A DNA stretch of 5,713 bases from Minisyncoccota bacterium (GTDB taxonomy: Bacteria; Patescibacteriota; Minisyncoccia; UBA6257; 1-14-0-10-40-38): assembly GCA_020052135.1 (NCBI GenBank), contig JAGVPS010000092.1, forward strand, positions 1 to 5,713. Reading direction: 5' to 3'. Position 1 is the first letter of the stretch, and the number at the start of each line of letters is the position of its first letter. Under the pieces are notes generated by a model. It worked only from the letters and a program-made list of their open reading frames with translations, was not told the DNA's origin and made no database searches. This document shows, piece by piece, positions 1 to 4,840 of this stretch. A program made the position numbers and the translations under genes.

Positions 1-679
1 TCGTACTCGCCCGCGAGTAACGTCCGTACTCGGGAACAATTTCTTTAATTGCCTCGAGGAGCTTCTCGCCATCAATAGGAAGCACTTCCCGAACTAGTAC
101 ATCTTGCCGAAGCGTGCTTCGAAAGTGCGTCGAGATGATGGTCGCCGCGTCCCATTCGTTTTTTAAAAAACCTTCAACTAATGTTGTAGTGAGCGGCTCT
201 ACTTCCTCGATAGTCGCGTAATCTCCATACCCTTTAAACACTGCTTTTGGCGAAATGCCTTTTCGGTTTAAAAATTCTTCTGCTTTCTTTCCGACGGCTA
301 TAAAAATATATTGTTCAGGATTTTTTAGAGCTTCCGCGTATCGTTTCTCAAAGGTCCTAAAAACATTTGTGTTAAATGAGCCGGCCAGCCCCCTGTCAGC
401 CGCAATAAGCACGAGTGCTATCTTCCGAATGCCTCCGGCATTCGCCCTGAGCGAAATCGAAGGGTCCCGCGGCTGCATAATTGCCGGCAAATACCCGCCC
501 GAACGAATAGAAAGCTCTCTTAAAATCCGAAGCGCTTCCACTGAATACGGTCGTGAAAGAAGCGCAATTTCCTGTGCTCGGCGCATCTTCGTAGCCGAAA
601 CCATCTCCATCGCCTTCGTGATTTGGCTGGTGGAGGTTACTGCTTTGATACGACGTTTAATTTCTTGGATTGAGGCCAT
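1..679 (-). CDS. atpG: F1Fo ATP synthase gamma subunit, C-terminal part cut by the window edge
   Basis: Gamma is the central rotor shaft of F1, coupling c-ring rotation to catalysis in the alpha/beta head. The frame is open from an ATG at 679 to the left edge, giving 226 residues; full gamma proteins are usually about 285-300, so roughly the last 60-70 are missing. The N-terminus (MASIQEIKRRIKAVTSTSQI, then TKAMEMVSATKMRRAQ) is the classic gamma N-terminal coiled-coil helix. AADRGLAGSFNTN at about 94-105 is the conserved gamma core motif (SDRGLCGGLN in many species). The linker before it, residues about 72-85, is encoded by a composite palindromic repeat, described separately. No Shine-Dalgarno is visible before the ATG. 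Unlike the other atp genes it is separated from atpA by 382 nt carrying a gene on the other strand, so it probably has its own promoter. Identity is very secure; only the 3' end is unknown. Confidence 0.96.
   Translation of the reverse strand, partial: MASIQEIKRRIKAVTSTSQITKAMEMVSATKMRRAQEIALLSRPYSVEALRILRELSIRSGGYLPAIMQPRDPSISLRANAGGIRKIALVLIAADRGLAGSFNTNVFRTFEKRYAEALKNPEQYIFIAVGKKAEEFLNRKGISPKAVFKGYGDYATIEEVEPLTTTLVEGFLKNEWDAATIISTHFRSTLRQDVLVREVLPIDGEKLLEAIKEIVPEYGRYSRAST
426..464. repeat. Composite palindromic repeat inside atpG
   Basis: The left part, 426-444, is a perfect hairpin: CGAATGCC, loop TCC, GGCATTCG. It is directly followed at 445-464 by CCCTGAGCGAAATCGAAGGG, an imperfect palindrome closed by CCCT/AGGG. 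From memory, CCCTGAGCGAAGTCGAAGGG-like elements are dispersed repeats in several bacterial groups; I could not check this here. On the coding strand the element supplies residues about 72-85 of gamma (PSISLRANAGGI between D72 and R85), in frame, in the variable linker before the conserved DRGLAG motif. Confidence 0.7.
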
Positions 680-704
680 AGAGCTAACAACAAGTTAAAA
701 GGGG

Positions 705-734
705 CATATAAAAAAGCATAAAAAGATTTGACAA
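705..734 (-). promoter_or_regulatory. Possible atpG promoter
   Basis: On the minus strand a -35-like TTGTCA (734-729, 5/6 to consensus) is followed after 18 nt by TATATG (710-705, 4/6). It would start transcription about 20 nt before the atpG ATG. A perfect TATAAT also lies on this strand at 760-755 but has no fitting -35. The -35 box overlaps that of the rightward promoter. Need for a promoter here is inferred from the interruption of the atp cluster. Confidence 0.4.
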
Positions 735-756
735 TATACAATATATAAAGTATTAT
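728..756 (+). promoter_or_regulatory. Strong sigma70-type promoter of the 68-aa membrane protein gene
   Basis: TTGACA at 728-733 is a perfect -35. After a 17-nt spacer comes TATTAT at 751-756 (5/6). A second -10-like TATACT follows at 757-762. Transcription would start near 763, leaving a leader of about 22 nt with the ribosome binding site. This is the best -35 box in the window. Confidence 0.8.
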
Positions 757-773
757 TATACTATAGTTCCTTT

Positions 774-779
774 GGAGAG
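774..779 (+). promoter_or_regulatory. Ribosome binding site of the 68-aa gene
   Basis: GGAGAG lies 6 nt before the ATG at 786 and fixes that start. It is notable because the neighbouring atp genes have almost no recognisable Shine-Dalgarno. Confidence 0.75.
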
Positions 780-785
780 AGTTTT

Positions 786-992
786 ATGCTGAATCCTGTC
801 AGGATTATCCTTCTCGTCCTCCTCATCTTCCTGTTCTTGTTTACACTCTCAGGAGTCCTCTTTGGCGAATACCTCTATCGAGACATGCCCATCGTGAGAC
901 TTCTCGCCTGGGTATGGTGTCTGGTCCTACTCGTAGCATGTAGACGGAGCATACTAGAGCAGAGGAAGCTAAAAGCTCGCAGTAATTCCTGA
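786..992 (+). CDS. Small two-helix membrane protein of unknown function
   Basis: A 68-residue protein that I do not recognise. Residues about 6-26 (isoleucine, leucine and phenylalanine rich) and about 36-52 (with AWVWC) look like two membrane helices joined by a short loop containing EYLYRD. The C-terminal tail is strongly basic (RRSILEQRKLKAR), which suggests a cytoplasmic tail by the positive-inside rule. The gene is real by its signals: a consensus promoter (728-756), a Shine-Dalgarno 6 nt before the ATG, a TGA stop and a terminator at 1018-1063. It lies tail-to-tail with atpA and head-to-head with atpG, interrupting the atp cluster on the opposite strand. Leucine codons are mostly CTC/CTT/CTG, and AGG/AGA arginine codons are common. 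AtpI/AtpZ-type accessory proteins are also small and membrane-bound, but they are normally co-directional upstream of atpB, and nothing here shows that relationship. A small hydrophobic toxin is another unproven option. Confidence 0.75.
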   Translation: MLNPVRIILLVLLIFLFLFTLSGVLFGEYLYRDMPIVRLLAWVWCLVLLVACRRSILEQRKLKARSNS

Positions 993-998
993 TCCCCC

Positions 999-1015
999 GC
1001 CGGAGGGCGTCCGGC
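999..1015. repeat. Short GC-rich hairpin downstream of the 68-aa gene
   Basis: GCCGGA (999-1004) and TCCGGC (1010-1015) form a perfect 6-bp stem with the 5-nt loop GGGCG. No T-run follows on either strand, so alone it is not an intrinsic terminator. It sits just before the terminator stem at 1018 and may assist it or protect the 3' end. Confidence 0.5.
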
Positions 1016-1017
1016 AC

Positions 1018-1063
1018 AAATGGCTTCTCAACGTTCGATTCGTTGGGGAGCCATTTAAATTTT
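1018..1063 (+). terminator. Intrinsic terminator of the 68-aa gene
   Basis: A 16-bp stem pairs 1018-1033 with 1041-1056 around the 7-nt loop TTCGATT. It is followed by AAATTTTATTT, which overlaps the atpA stop codon. In the plus-strand RNA the two non-Watson-Crick positions are G-U pairs. In the minus-strand RNA they would be A-C mismatches, and no U-tract follows. It therefore favours ending the rightward transcript before it becomes antisense to atpA. Confidence 0.8.
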
Positions 1064-2591
1064 ATTTGATCGTTTCCAAAAAATTTACTATCCCCTGCTT
1101 TAGTTTTTCCTCGACCTCGAGCGACACATCGCCCGATTCACGAATCGGAGATAAAATATCCTTTTCGTGAATCTTTTCCATATACTCCAAATACTTTGCT
1201 TCGGTCTCGCGGATTTTATCTATTTCGATACCATCAAAGTAACCCTTCAAGGCCGCATAGAAAATGACCGTCTGTTTTTCAAATCCTAGCGGTGCACCAT
1301 CGGATTGTTTTAATATTTCTACCAAAAGTTGCCCCTTGCGAATTTTCTTGCGTGTGCCCTCATCTAAGTCAGAAGCAAACTGCACGAATGATTGAAGCTC
1401 GCGAAATTGTGCAAGTTCAAGCCGAAGTTTACCTGCAACTTTTTTGATTGCCTTCGTTTGAGCGGACGAACCCACGCGCGAAACGGAGAGCCCAGCGTTT
1501 ACGGCTGGACGCACGCCCTGGTAGAAGAGGTCGGATTCAAGGTAAATCTGCCCGTCAGTGATGGAGATGACATTCGTGGGAATGTATGCCGACACATCGC
1601 CAAGTTGGGTTTCGATGATAGGGAGCGCGGTCAAAGACCCGCCGCCATTTTCCTTACTCATGCGCGCCGCGCGCTCAAGTAAACGAGAATGTAAATAAAA
1701 TACATCACCAGGATATGCCTCACGGCCTGGCGGGCGGCGGAGCAAGAGCGAAATCTGCCGATACGCCTGCGCCTGCTTTGATAGATCGTCGTAGATAATA
1801 AGCGCGTCCTCGCCCTTATCCATAAAGTATTCGCCAATCGCGCAACCGCTATAGGGCGCGAGATACCAGAGCGGTGCCGGATCCCCAGCGGAGGCAGATA
1901 CCACCACCGTATATTTCATAGCACCAGCTTTTTCAAGCTCACGAACCACCGATGCGACTTTCGCCTGTTTCTGACCAATGGCTACATAAATACAAATCGG
2001 TGTCCGATACTTTTTCTCCTTTGCCTGGTTGATGATGGTATCAATCGCAATGGTTGTTTTTCCGGTTTGCCGATCACCAATAATAAGCTCACGTTGTCCT
2101 CGGCCAATCGGGATCATGGAGTCAATCGCCTTTAGTCCCGTGTGGAGCGGGGTATTCACTGATTCCCGAAGTAATACCCCGGGAGCGCGACGGTCAACGA
2201 GATAATACTCGGGCACTGATCCTTTTTGAAAAATATCTCCTTTGCCGTCTATGGGCTCTCCTAAAGCATTTACCACCCGTCCAACCATCTCGCGTCCGAC
2301 TGGAATAGAAAGCACTTTCCCGGTCGGGCGAACATCCTGACCTGCTTCAACGTAACGAAATTCGCCAAGCACGATGGCGCCGACCAATGTCTCTTCAAGG
2401 TTAAATGCTACCGCAGAAACAGGACCTTCCTTAGTTTCAATCACAAGCATTTCTTGACTTTGTACCGAAGAGAGGCCTTTTATTTTTAAAACACCGTCCG
2501 CGGCCTCAACAACCTCGCCACGCGCTTCGAGTTTGGTTTCGGGCTTAAACCCTTCAATTTCTTTTTTTAGTTTTTCGATAATATCGTACAT
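1062..2591 (-). CDS. atpA: F1Fo ATP synthase alpha subunit
   Basis: Alpha forms the F1 hexamer with beta and carries the non-catalytic nucleotide sites. From the ATG at 2591 the protein has 509 residues, the usual length. An in-frame TTG at 2612 would add seven residues (MNFKFEF), but the ATG start leaves the normal N-terminal helix MYDIIEKLKKEIEGF, so I prefer it. Visible motifs: the beta-barrel domain to about 95; Walker A GDRQTGKT at about 172-179; CIYVAIGQK at about 200-208; Walker B LIIYDD at about 264-269; the family signature PAVNAGLSVS at about 362-371, with the arginine of SVSRVG (about 372) in the arginine-finger position; the C-terminal helical domain follows. It is the fifth gene of the minus-strand run, 100 nt after atpH. 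The gap is A/T-rich repeat and only a weak GAG lies before the ATG. The TAA stop is in the U-tract of the terminator from the opposite gene. No key residue is missing. Confidence 0.98.
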   Translation of the reverse strand: MYDIIEKLKKEIEGFKPETKLEARGEVVEAADGVLKIKGLSSVQSQEMLVIETKEGPVSAVAFNLEETLVGAIVLGEFRYVEAGQDVRPTGKVLSIPVGREMVGRVVNALGEPIDGKGDIFQKGSVPEYYLVDRRAPGVLLRESVNTPLHTGLKAIDSMIPIGRGQRELIIGDRQTGKTTIAIDTIINQAKEKKYRTPICIYVAIGQKQAKVASVVRELEKAGAMKYTVVVSASAGDPAPLWYLAPYSGCAIGEYFMDKGEDALIIYDDLSKQAQAYRQISLLLRRPPGREAYPGDVFYLHSRLLERAARMSKENGGGSLTALPIIETQLGDVSAYIPTNVISITDGQIYLESDLFYQGVRPAVNAGLSVSRVGSSAQTKAIKKVAGKLRLELAQFRELQSFVQFASDLDEGTRKKIRKGQLLVEILKQSDGAPLGFEKQTVIFYAALKGYFDGIEIDKIRETEAKYLEYMEKIHEKDILSPIRESGDVSLEVEEKLKQGIVNFLETIK

Positions 2592-2691
2592 AAACTCAAA
2601 TTTAAAGTTCAAAAATCAAAGTGTAAAATGACAGTTTAAAATTATAAAATTTTGCATTGTAATTTTTCATTTTGAGATTTACATTTTACAT
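2592..2691 (-). repeat. A/T-rich quasi-repeat and imperfect inverted repeat, atpH-atpA junction
   Basis: This 100-nt gap is built of degenerate copies of words such as GTAAAATG, TCAAAATG and CATTTTAC. On the minus strand the first half carries ATGTAAAATG and CTCAAAATG. The second half carries the complements CATTTTACAC and CTTTGAT, around a central AAAATTTTATAATTTT. It could fold into a long, weak, interrupted hairpin just before atpA. No promoter pair or Shine-Dalgarno stands out. Confidence 0.5.
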
Positions 2692-3075
2692 TTAGTGCTC
2701 GTTAGTAAACAGTTTCTGCAAACGAGCGCGTAGCGTTGCATCAACCACCCACGAATCATCAATGATTACGCGCACACCAGCAATAAGTTCTGGGTGCACT
2801 CGCGTTGCTACTCTATCACCTTTTTTCATAAACTCCTCGAAGGAGACAATGCTTTCACGAGGAAGTTTGCGCGCGCTTTGAATCTCAACATAACGTCCGC
2901 CTGCTTCTTTGGTAAGTTTCCGTTCCACCGCCTCAATAATTTTTTGACCCTTCTTCACATCTCCCGTTCTCTGAAGCAACGCCACAAACTGCCGCATGAC
3001 TGCCTCTTTGTCTTTTGGCTCGGTCTTTAAAACCTCAAGTAATGCACGAGCATACATTTCAGATGGATATTTCAT
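2692..3075 (-). CDS. atpH: F1Fo ATP synthase delta subunit, short form
   Basis: Delta (OSCP in mitochondria) links the b-subunit stator to the top of the alpha/beta head. The protein has 127 residues against about 175-180 in most bacteria. The C-terminal half is typical: VEIQSARKLPRES at about 63-75, then a helix, then HPELIAGVRVIIDDSWVV and ATLRARLQKLF at about 94-123, matching the family's (I/L)xGGVRIxxGDxxxDxSxRxRLxxL pattern. The N-terminal part starts like delta (YARALLEVL at about 8-16), but only about 60 residues precede the C-terminal domain, so much of the usual six-helix bundle is missing. There is no sign of a frameshift; the gene looks intact and simply compact. Its ATG overlaps the atpF TGA stop as ATGA (3072-3075), which implies translational coupling and sets the start. 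It is followed by 100 nt of A/T-rich repeat before atpA. Confidence 0.92.
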   Translation of the reverse strand: MKYPSEMYARALLEVLKTEPKDKEAVMRQFVALLQRTGDVKKGQKIIEAVERKLTKEAGGRYVEIQSARKLPRESIVSFEEFMKKGDRVATRVHPELIAGVRVIIDDSWVVDATLRARLQKLFTNEH

Positions 3076-3578
3076 CTTTGCGCGTTCTTTAAGGATTCAA
3101 GCGCCTGCTTCACAAGCGCCTCATCAATATCGCCCGGCTTCAACGAAACGGTTTTTTCAATAGCGCTTCGCACAAGGGATATTGCCCCCGCATGCACGCG
3201 CGCTTCAGCTTCCGCTTCTTTCGTATGCGCTGCCTTCTCCGCGGCTTTTAATATGTCCGCTTCTTTTACGCGGGCAGCCGCAATGAGCCCTGCTTCTTTT
3301 ACTTTAGCTTCCGCTTCAAGCTTGGAGAATACTTTCATGCCGTCTTTTTCCGCTTCTCTCATCTTTTCGGCATACACGTGGTCAGCGCTCTCGAGCATAT
3401 CTTTCGCGGCTTTTGCATCAACTAAGCCTTGTTCAATCTTTTTTCTCCTCGCTTCGAGGAGTTTCATAATCGGCTTATAGGCGGTCACACGAAGCACAAC
3501 GAGAATGATGCCAAAATTCACCCCCTGCGCCAGCAAAAGTTTCCAATCAAGACCGAGTTTTTCGACAAGTTCAGACAT
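3072..3578 (-). CDS. atpF: F1Fo ATP synthase b subunit
   Basis: Subunit b is the peripheral stalk, anchored in the membrane next to subunit a and reaching up to delta. From the ATG at 3578 it has 168 residues, near the usual 155-175. One membrane helix lies at about 12-30 (KLLLAQGVNFGIILVVLRV), followed by the conserved turn YKPIMKLLEARRKKIEQGL at about 34-52. A long charged Ala/Glu/Lys-rich helix follows (about 53-145), the dimeric right-handed coiled coil of b, with a short C-terminal end. In-frame starts also exist at 3587 (ATG) and 3590 (TTG), adding three or four residues. I prefer 3578 because MSELVEKLGLDWKLL looks like family N-termini and a weak GGA lies 5 nt upstream. Its stop overlaps the atpH start (ATGA). 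Upstream is the CGAAT hairpin that separates it from atpE. Confidence 0.95.
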   Translation of the reverse strand: MSELVEKLGLDWKLLLAQGVNFGIILVVLRVTAYKPIMKLLEARRKKIEQGLVDAKAAKDMLESADHVYAEKMREAEKDGMKVFSKLEAEAKVKEAGLIAAARVKEADILKAAEKAAHTKEAEAEARVHAGAISLVRSAIEKTVSLKPGDIDEALVKQALESLKNAQR

Positions 3579-3590
3579 GCATTCCATCAA

Positions 3591-3659
3591 CGAATAACGA
3601 ATCTATTACGAATCTGCGAATAAGAAAATTCGTACATTCGTTTCTTCATTCGCTATTCG
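3591..3659 (-). repeat. Four-block CGAAT/ATTCG inverted repeat between atpE and atpF
   Basis: Four CGAAT words at 3591, 3598, 3609 and 3617 are followed by four ATTCG words at 3628, 3636, 3648 and 3655. The gaps are 2, 6, 3 then 6 (centre) then 3, 7, 2, so the arrangement is nearly mirror-symmetric. Each word can pair with its partner to give a long hairpin with internal loops and a 6-nt apical loop. On the minus strand it lies in the atp mRNA straight after atpE and just before atpF, with its far end 12 nt before the atpF ATG. There is no T-run after it, so it is more likely an mRNA stability or processing structure than a full terminator. That role is inferred. Confidence 0.75.
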
Positions 3660-3666
3660 CTGATGA

Positions 3667-3894
3667 TTATACGAATTTAAGAATGAGCGCCACGACGAGC
3701 GCATAGATCGCGATAGCTTCAACAAACGCGGAAACCAAGATCATCGCGGTTTGGATCTTCGGAGCCGCCTCCGGATTCCGACCCATCGCCTCCATCGCTT
3801 TTGAACCGATCCATCCAATACCAAACGCTGGCACGAGCGCACCAAAGGCCATGACCCCTGCAACCGCTAACATTTTAGTTGTTTCTGGATCCAT
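3667..3894 (-). CDS. atpE: F1Fo ATP synthase c subunit (proteolipid)
   Basis: Subunit c forms the rotating membrane ring that carries ions. It has 75 residues, a normal length, in two helices: about 7-31 and about 48-72, joined by the conserved polar loop GRNPE (about 38-42) that contacts gamma/epsilon. The ion-binding carboxylate is E59 in helix 2 (FVEAIAIYAL). Helix 1 has the small-residue packing pattern AFGIGWIGSKA. By eye-alignment with the sodium-binding c subunit of Ilyobacter, the glutamine in helix 1 is replaced by I26 and the Ser-Thr after the glutamate by Ala-Ile. This points to proton rather than sodium coupling. The ATG at 3894 has no Shine-Dalgarno; a heptad repeat precedes it. 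As c is needed in many copies per complex, the hairpin after the gene could help its message persist, which is inference. Confidence 0.97.
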   Translation of the reverse strand: MDPETTKMLAVAGVMAFGALVPAFGIGWIGSKAMEAMGRNPEAAPKIQTAMILVSAFVEAIAIYALVVALILKFV

Positions 3895-3902
3895 AATTTT
3901 TT

Positions 3903-3932
3903 GGTAATTAGAAATTGGTAATTAGTAATTGG
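3903..3932 (-). repeat. Heptad tandem repeat between atpB and atpE
   Basis: Four 7-nt units stand in a row on the plus strand: TAATTAG, AAATTGG, TAATTAG, TAATTGG (3905-3932), after GG at 3903-3904. As a 14-nt unit it is two copies with one difference. It fills most of the 48-nt gap between the atpB stop and the atpE start, where a Shine-Dalgarno would normally be. It ends in the palindrome GGTCGACC (3931-3938). Confidence 0.7.
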
Positions 3933-3942
3933 TCGACCGTGG

Positions 3943-4692
3943 TTAATGTTCCGTTTCCGCTGTTGAAATCGCAAGGAATACCAAGGTAAGCATCGAGAAG
4001 ATAAATGCCTGGATAAACCCAACGAAAATCTCAAGCGCAAGAAACGGCAGTGGAACAAAATACGGGACAAGGGCGCCCACAATAATGAGCAACACCTCGC
4101 CCGCAAACACGTTCCCGAATAACCGAAACGAGAACGACACTATTTTAGCAAATTCTGAAATAAGTTCAAGGAGTCCCACAAATGTATAGATGGGATTCTT
4201 GAATGTAAAGAATTTTCCGAGATGCCGGCGAACGCCGAGTACCAGCGCGCCTGCAATATTTACCGTAAACACCGTAATCAAGGCAAGCACTAAGGTAAAG
4301 TTCAAATCAGCCGCGGGCGCGCGGAAAAGCGGAATAAATGCCTCGCGACCTTCATGTTCCGCGTGGAGTCCTAAAGATCCTACGCCAGGCAGAAGACCCA
4401 TCCAGTTTGAGATCATCACGAAAAGGAAAATGGTCGCGATGAGCGGGAAATATCTTTCTGATTTCTTTCGGGTTTGGAGCACCGAATCCATGAGCGAAAG
4501 AATTCCCTCAATTAAGCTCTCAAAAATATTTTGCAGAGTACCGGGGATTTCCTTTAAACCCCTCCGCAATCGCCACGCCAAAAAACCGAGCACTAGAGAA
4601 CTTATGAGCGCAAGAAAAAGCGAATTAGTAACAGTAAATCCGCCGATATGGAACAGGGGTTCAGCCTTAAGGGAAATCTCGATGCCTTCCAT
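3943..4692 (-). CDS. atpB: F1Fo ATP synthase a subunit
   Basis: Subunit a holds the two proton half-channels beside the c-ring. It has 249 residues, a usual length. Membrane segments by eye: about 21-41, 83-101, 130-153, 168-190 and 195-240 (the long hairpin pair). NWMGLLPGVGSLG at about 96-108 and SFRLFGNVFAGE at about 188-199 are family hallmarks. R190 is the essential arginine (R210 in E. coli). E199 matches E. coli E219, Q228 matches Q252, and E221 stands where E. coli has H245. The helical end FIQAFIFSMLTLVFL (about 226-240) is typical. It is the first gene of the minus-strand atp run, 52 nt or so behind a good promoter. No atpI-like gene precedes it. The ATG at 4692 has no visible Shine-Dalgarno but gives the expected N-terminus (MEGIEISLKAEPLFHIGGF). 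Confidence 0.97.
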   Translation of the reverse strand: MEGIEISLKAEPLFHIGGFTVTNSLFLALISSLVLGFLAWRLRRGLKEIPGTLQNIFESLIEGILSLMDSVLQTRKKSERYFPLIATIFLFVMISNWMGLLPGVGSLGLHAEHEGREAFIPLFRAPAADLNFTLVLALITVFTVNIAGALVLGVRRHLGKFFTFKNPIYTFVGLLELISEFAKIVSFSFRLFGNVFAGEVLLIIVGALVPYFVPLPFLALEIFVGFIQAFIFSMLTLVFLAISTAETEH

Positions 4693-4724
4693 GAATTAAA
4701 AGAATTGCTGTGTTAATGAAACCG

Positions 4725-4741
4725 CCGCACACGAAGTGCGG
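4725..4741 (-). promoter_or_regulatory. Hairpin in the atp operon leader
   Basis: CCGCAC and GTGCGG pair as a perfect 6-bp GC-rich stem with a 5-nt loop. On the minus strand it begins a few nucleotides after the predicted transcription start and ends about 32 nt before atpB. Only a short T-run (TTT) follows, so it is more likely a 5'-end stabiliser than a strong attenuator. Confidence 0.5.
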
Positions 4742-4750
4742 TACATCTAG

Positions 4751-4779
4751 AGTATAGAAAAAATATGCTCTTTTGGCAA
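4751..4779 (-). promoter_or_regulatory. Promoter of the atpBEFHA operon
   Basis: On the minus strand TTGCCA (4779-4774, 5/6) is followed after exactly 17 nt by TATACT (4756-4751, 5/6). The predicted start near 4744 leaves about a 50-nt leader before atpB. It lies just past the terminator of the upstream gene, so the atp run starts here as an independent unit. Confidence 0.78.
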
Positions 4780-4795
4780 ATTAACCAAATAATTC

Positions 4796-4840
4796 AAAAA
4801 TTAAAAATAGAACGGGGACCGCGTTGCGCGAATCCCCGTT
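4796..4840 (-). terminator. Intrinsic terminator of the PQ-loop-like gene
   Basis: AACGGGGA (4811-4818) pairs with TCCCCGTT (4833-4840), with an inner CGCG-TTG-CGCG stem-loop (4820-4830) and a small asymmetric bulge. On the minus strand it is followed by CTATTTTTAATTTTT. The stop codon of the upstream gene lies in the stem's first strand. No T-run follows on the plus strand, so it is one-directional. Confidence 0.88.

Noticed and set aside
255..698. Plus-strand open frame of 147 codons
   Set aside because: It lies opposite atpG, whose minus-strand product is unmistakably gamma; the plus-strand translation has no family features.
2592..2612. Seven-residue N-terminal extension of AtpA from a TTG
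   Set aside because: The ATG at 2591 gives the normal N-terminus and length; the extension would be encoded by A/T-rich junction repeat and has no ribosome binding site.
3591..3659. CRISPR-like array or phage attachment site
   Set aside because: The repeated words are only 5 nt, half of them inverted, with 2-7 nt gaps; there are no spacers, no cas genes and no integrase.
3667..3894. Sodium-coupled ATP synthase
   Set aside because: The c subunit lacks the helix-1 glutamine and the Ser-Thr after the ion-binding glutamate that mark sodium-binding c subunits.
3867..4106. Minus-strand 79-codon frame across the atpB-atpE junction
   Set aside because: It overlaps the 3' end of atpB in another frame and runs through the heptad repeat; it is a shadow.
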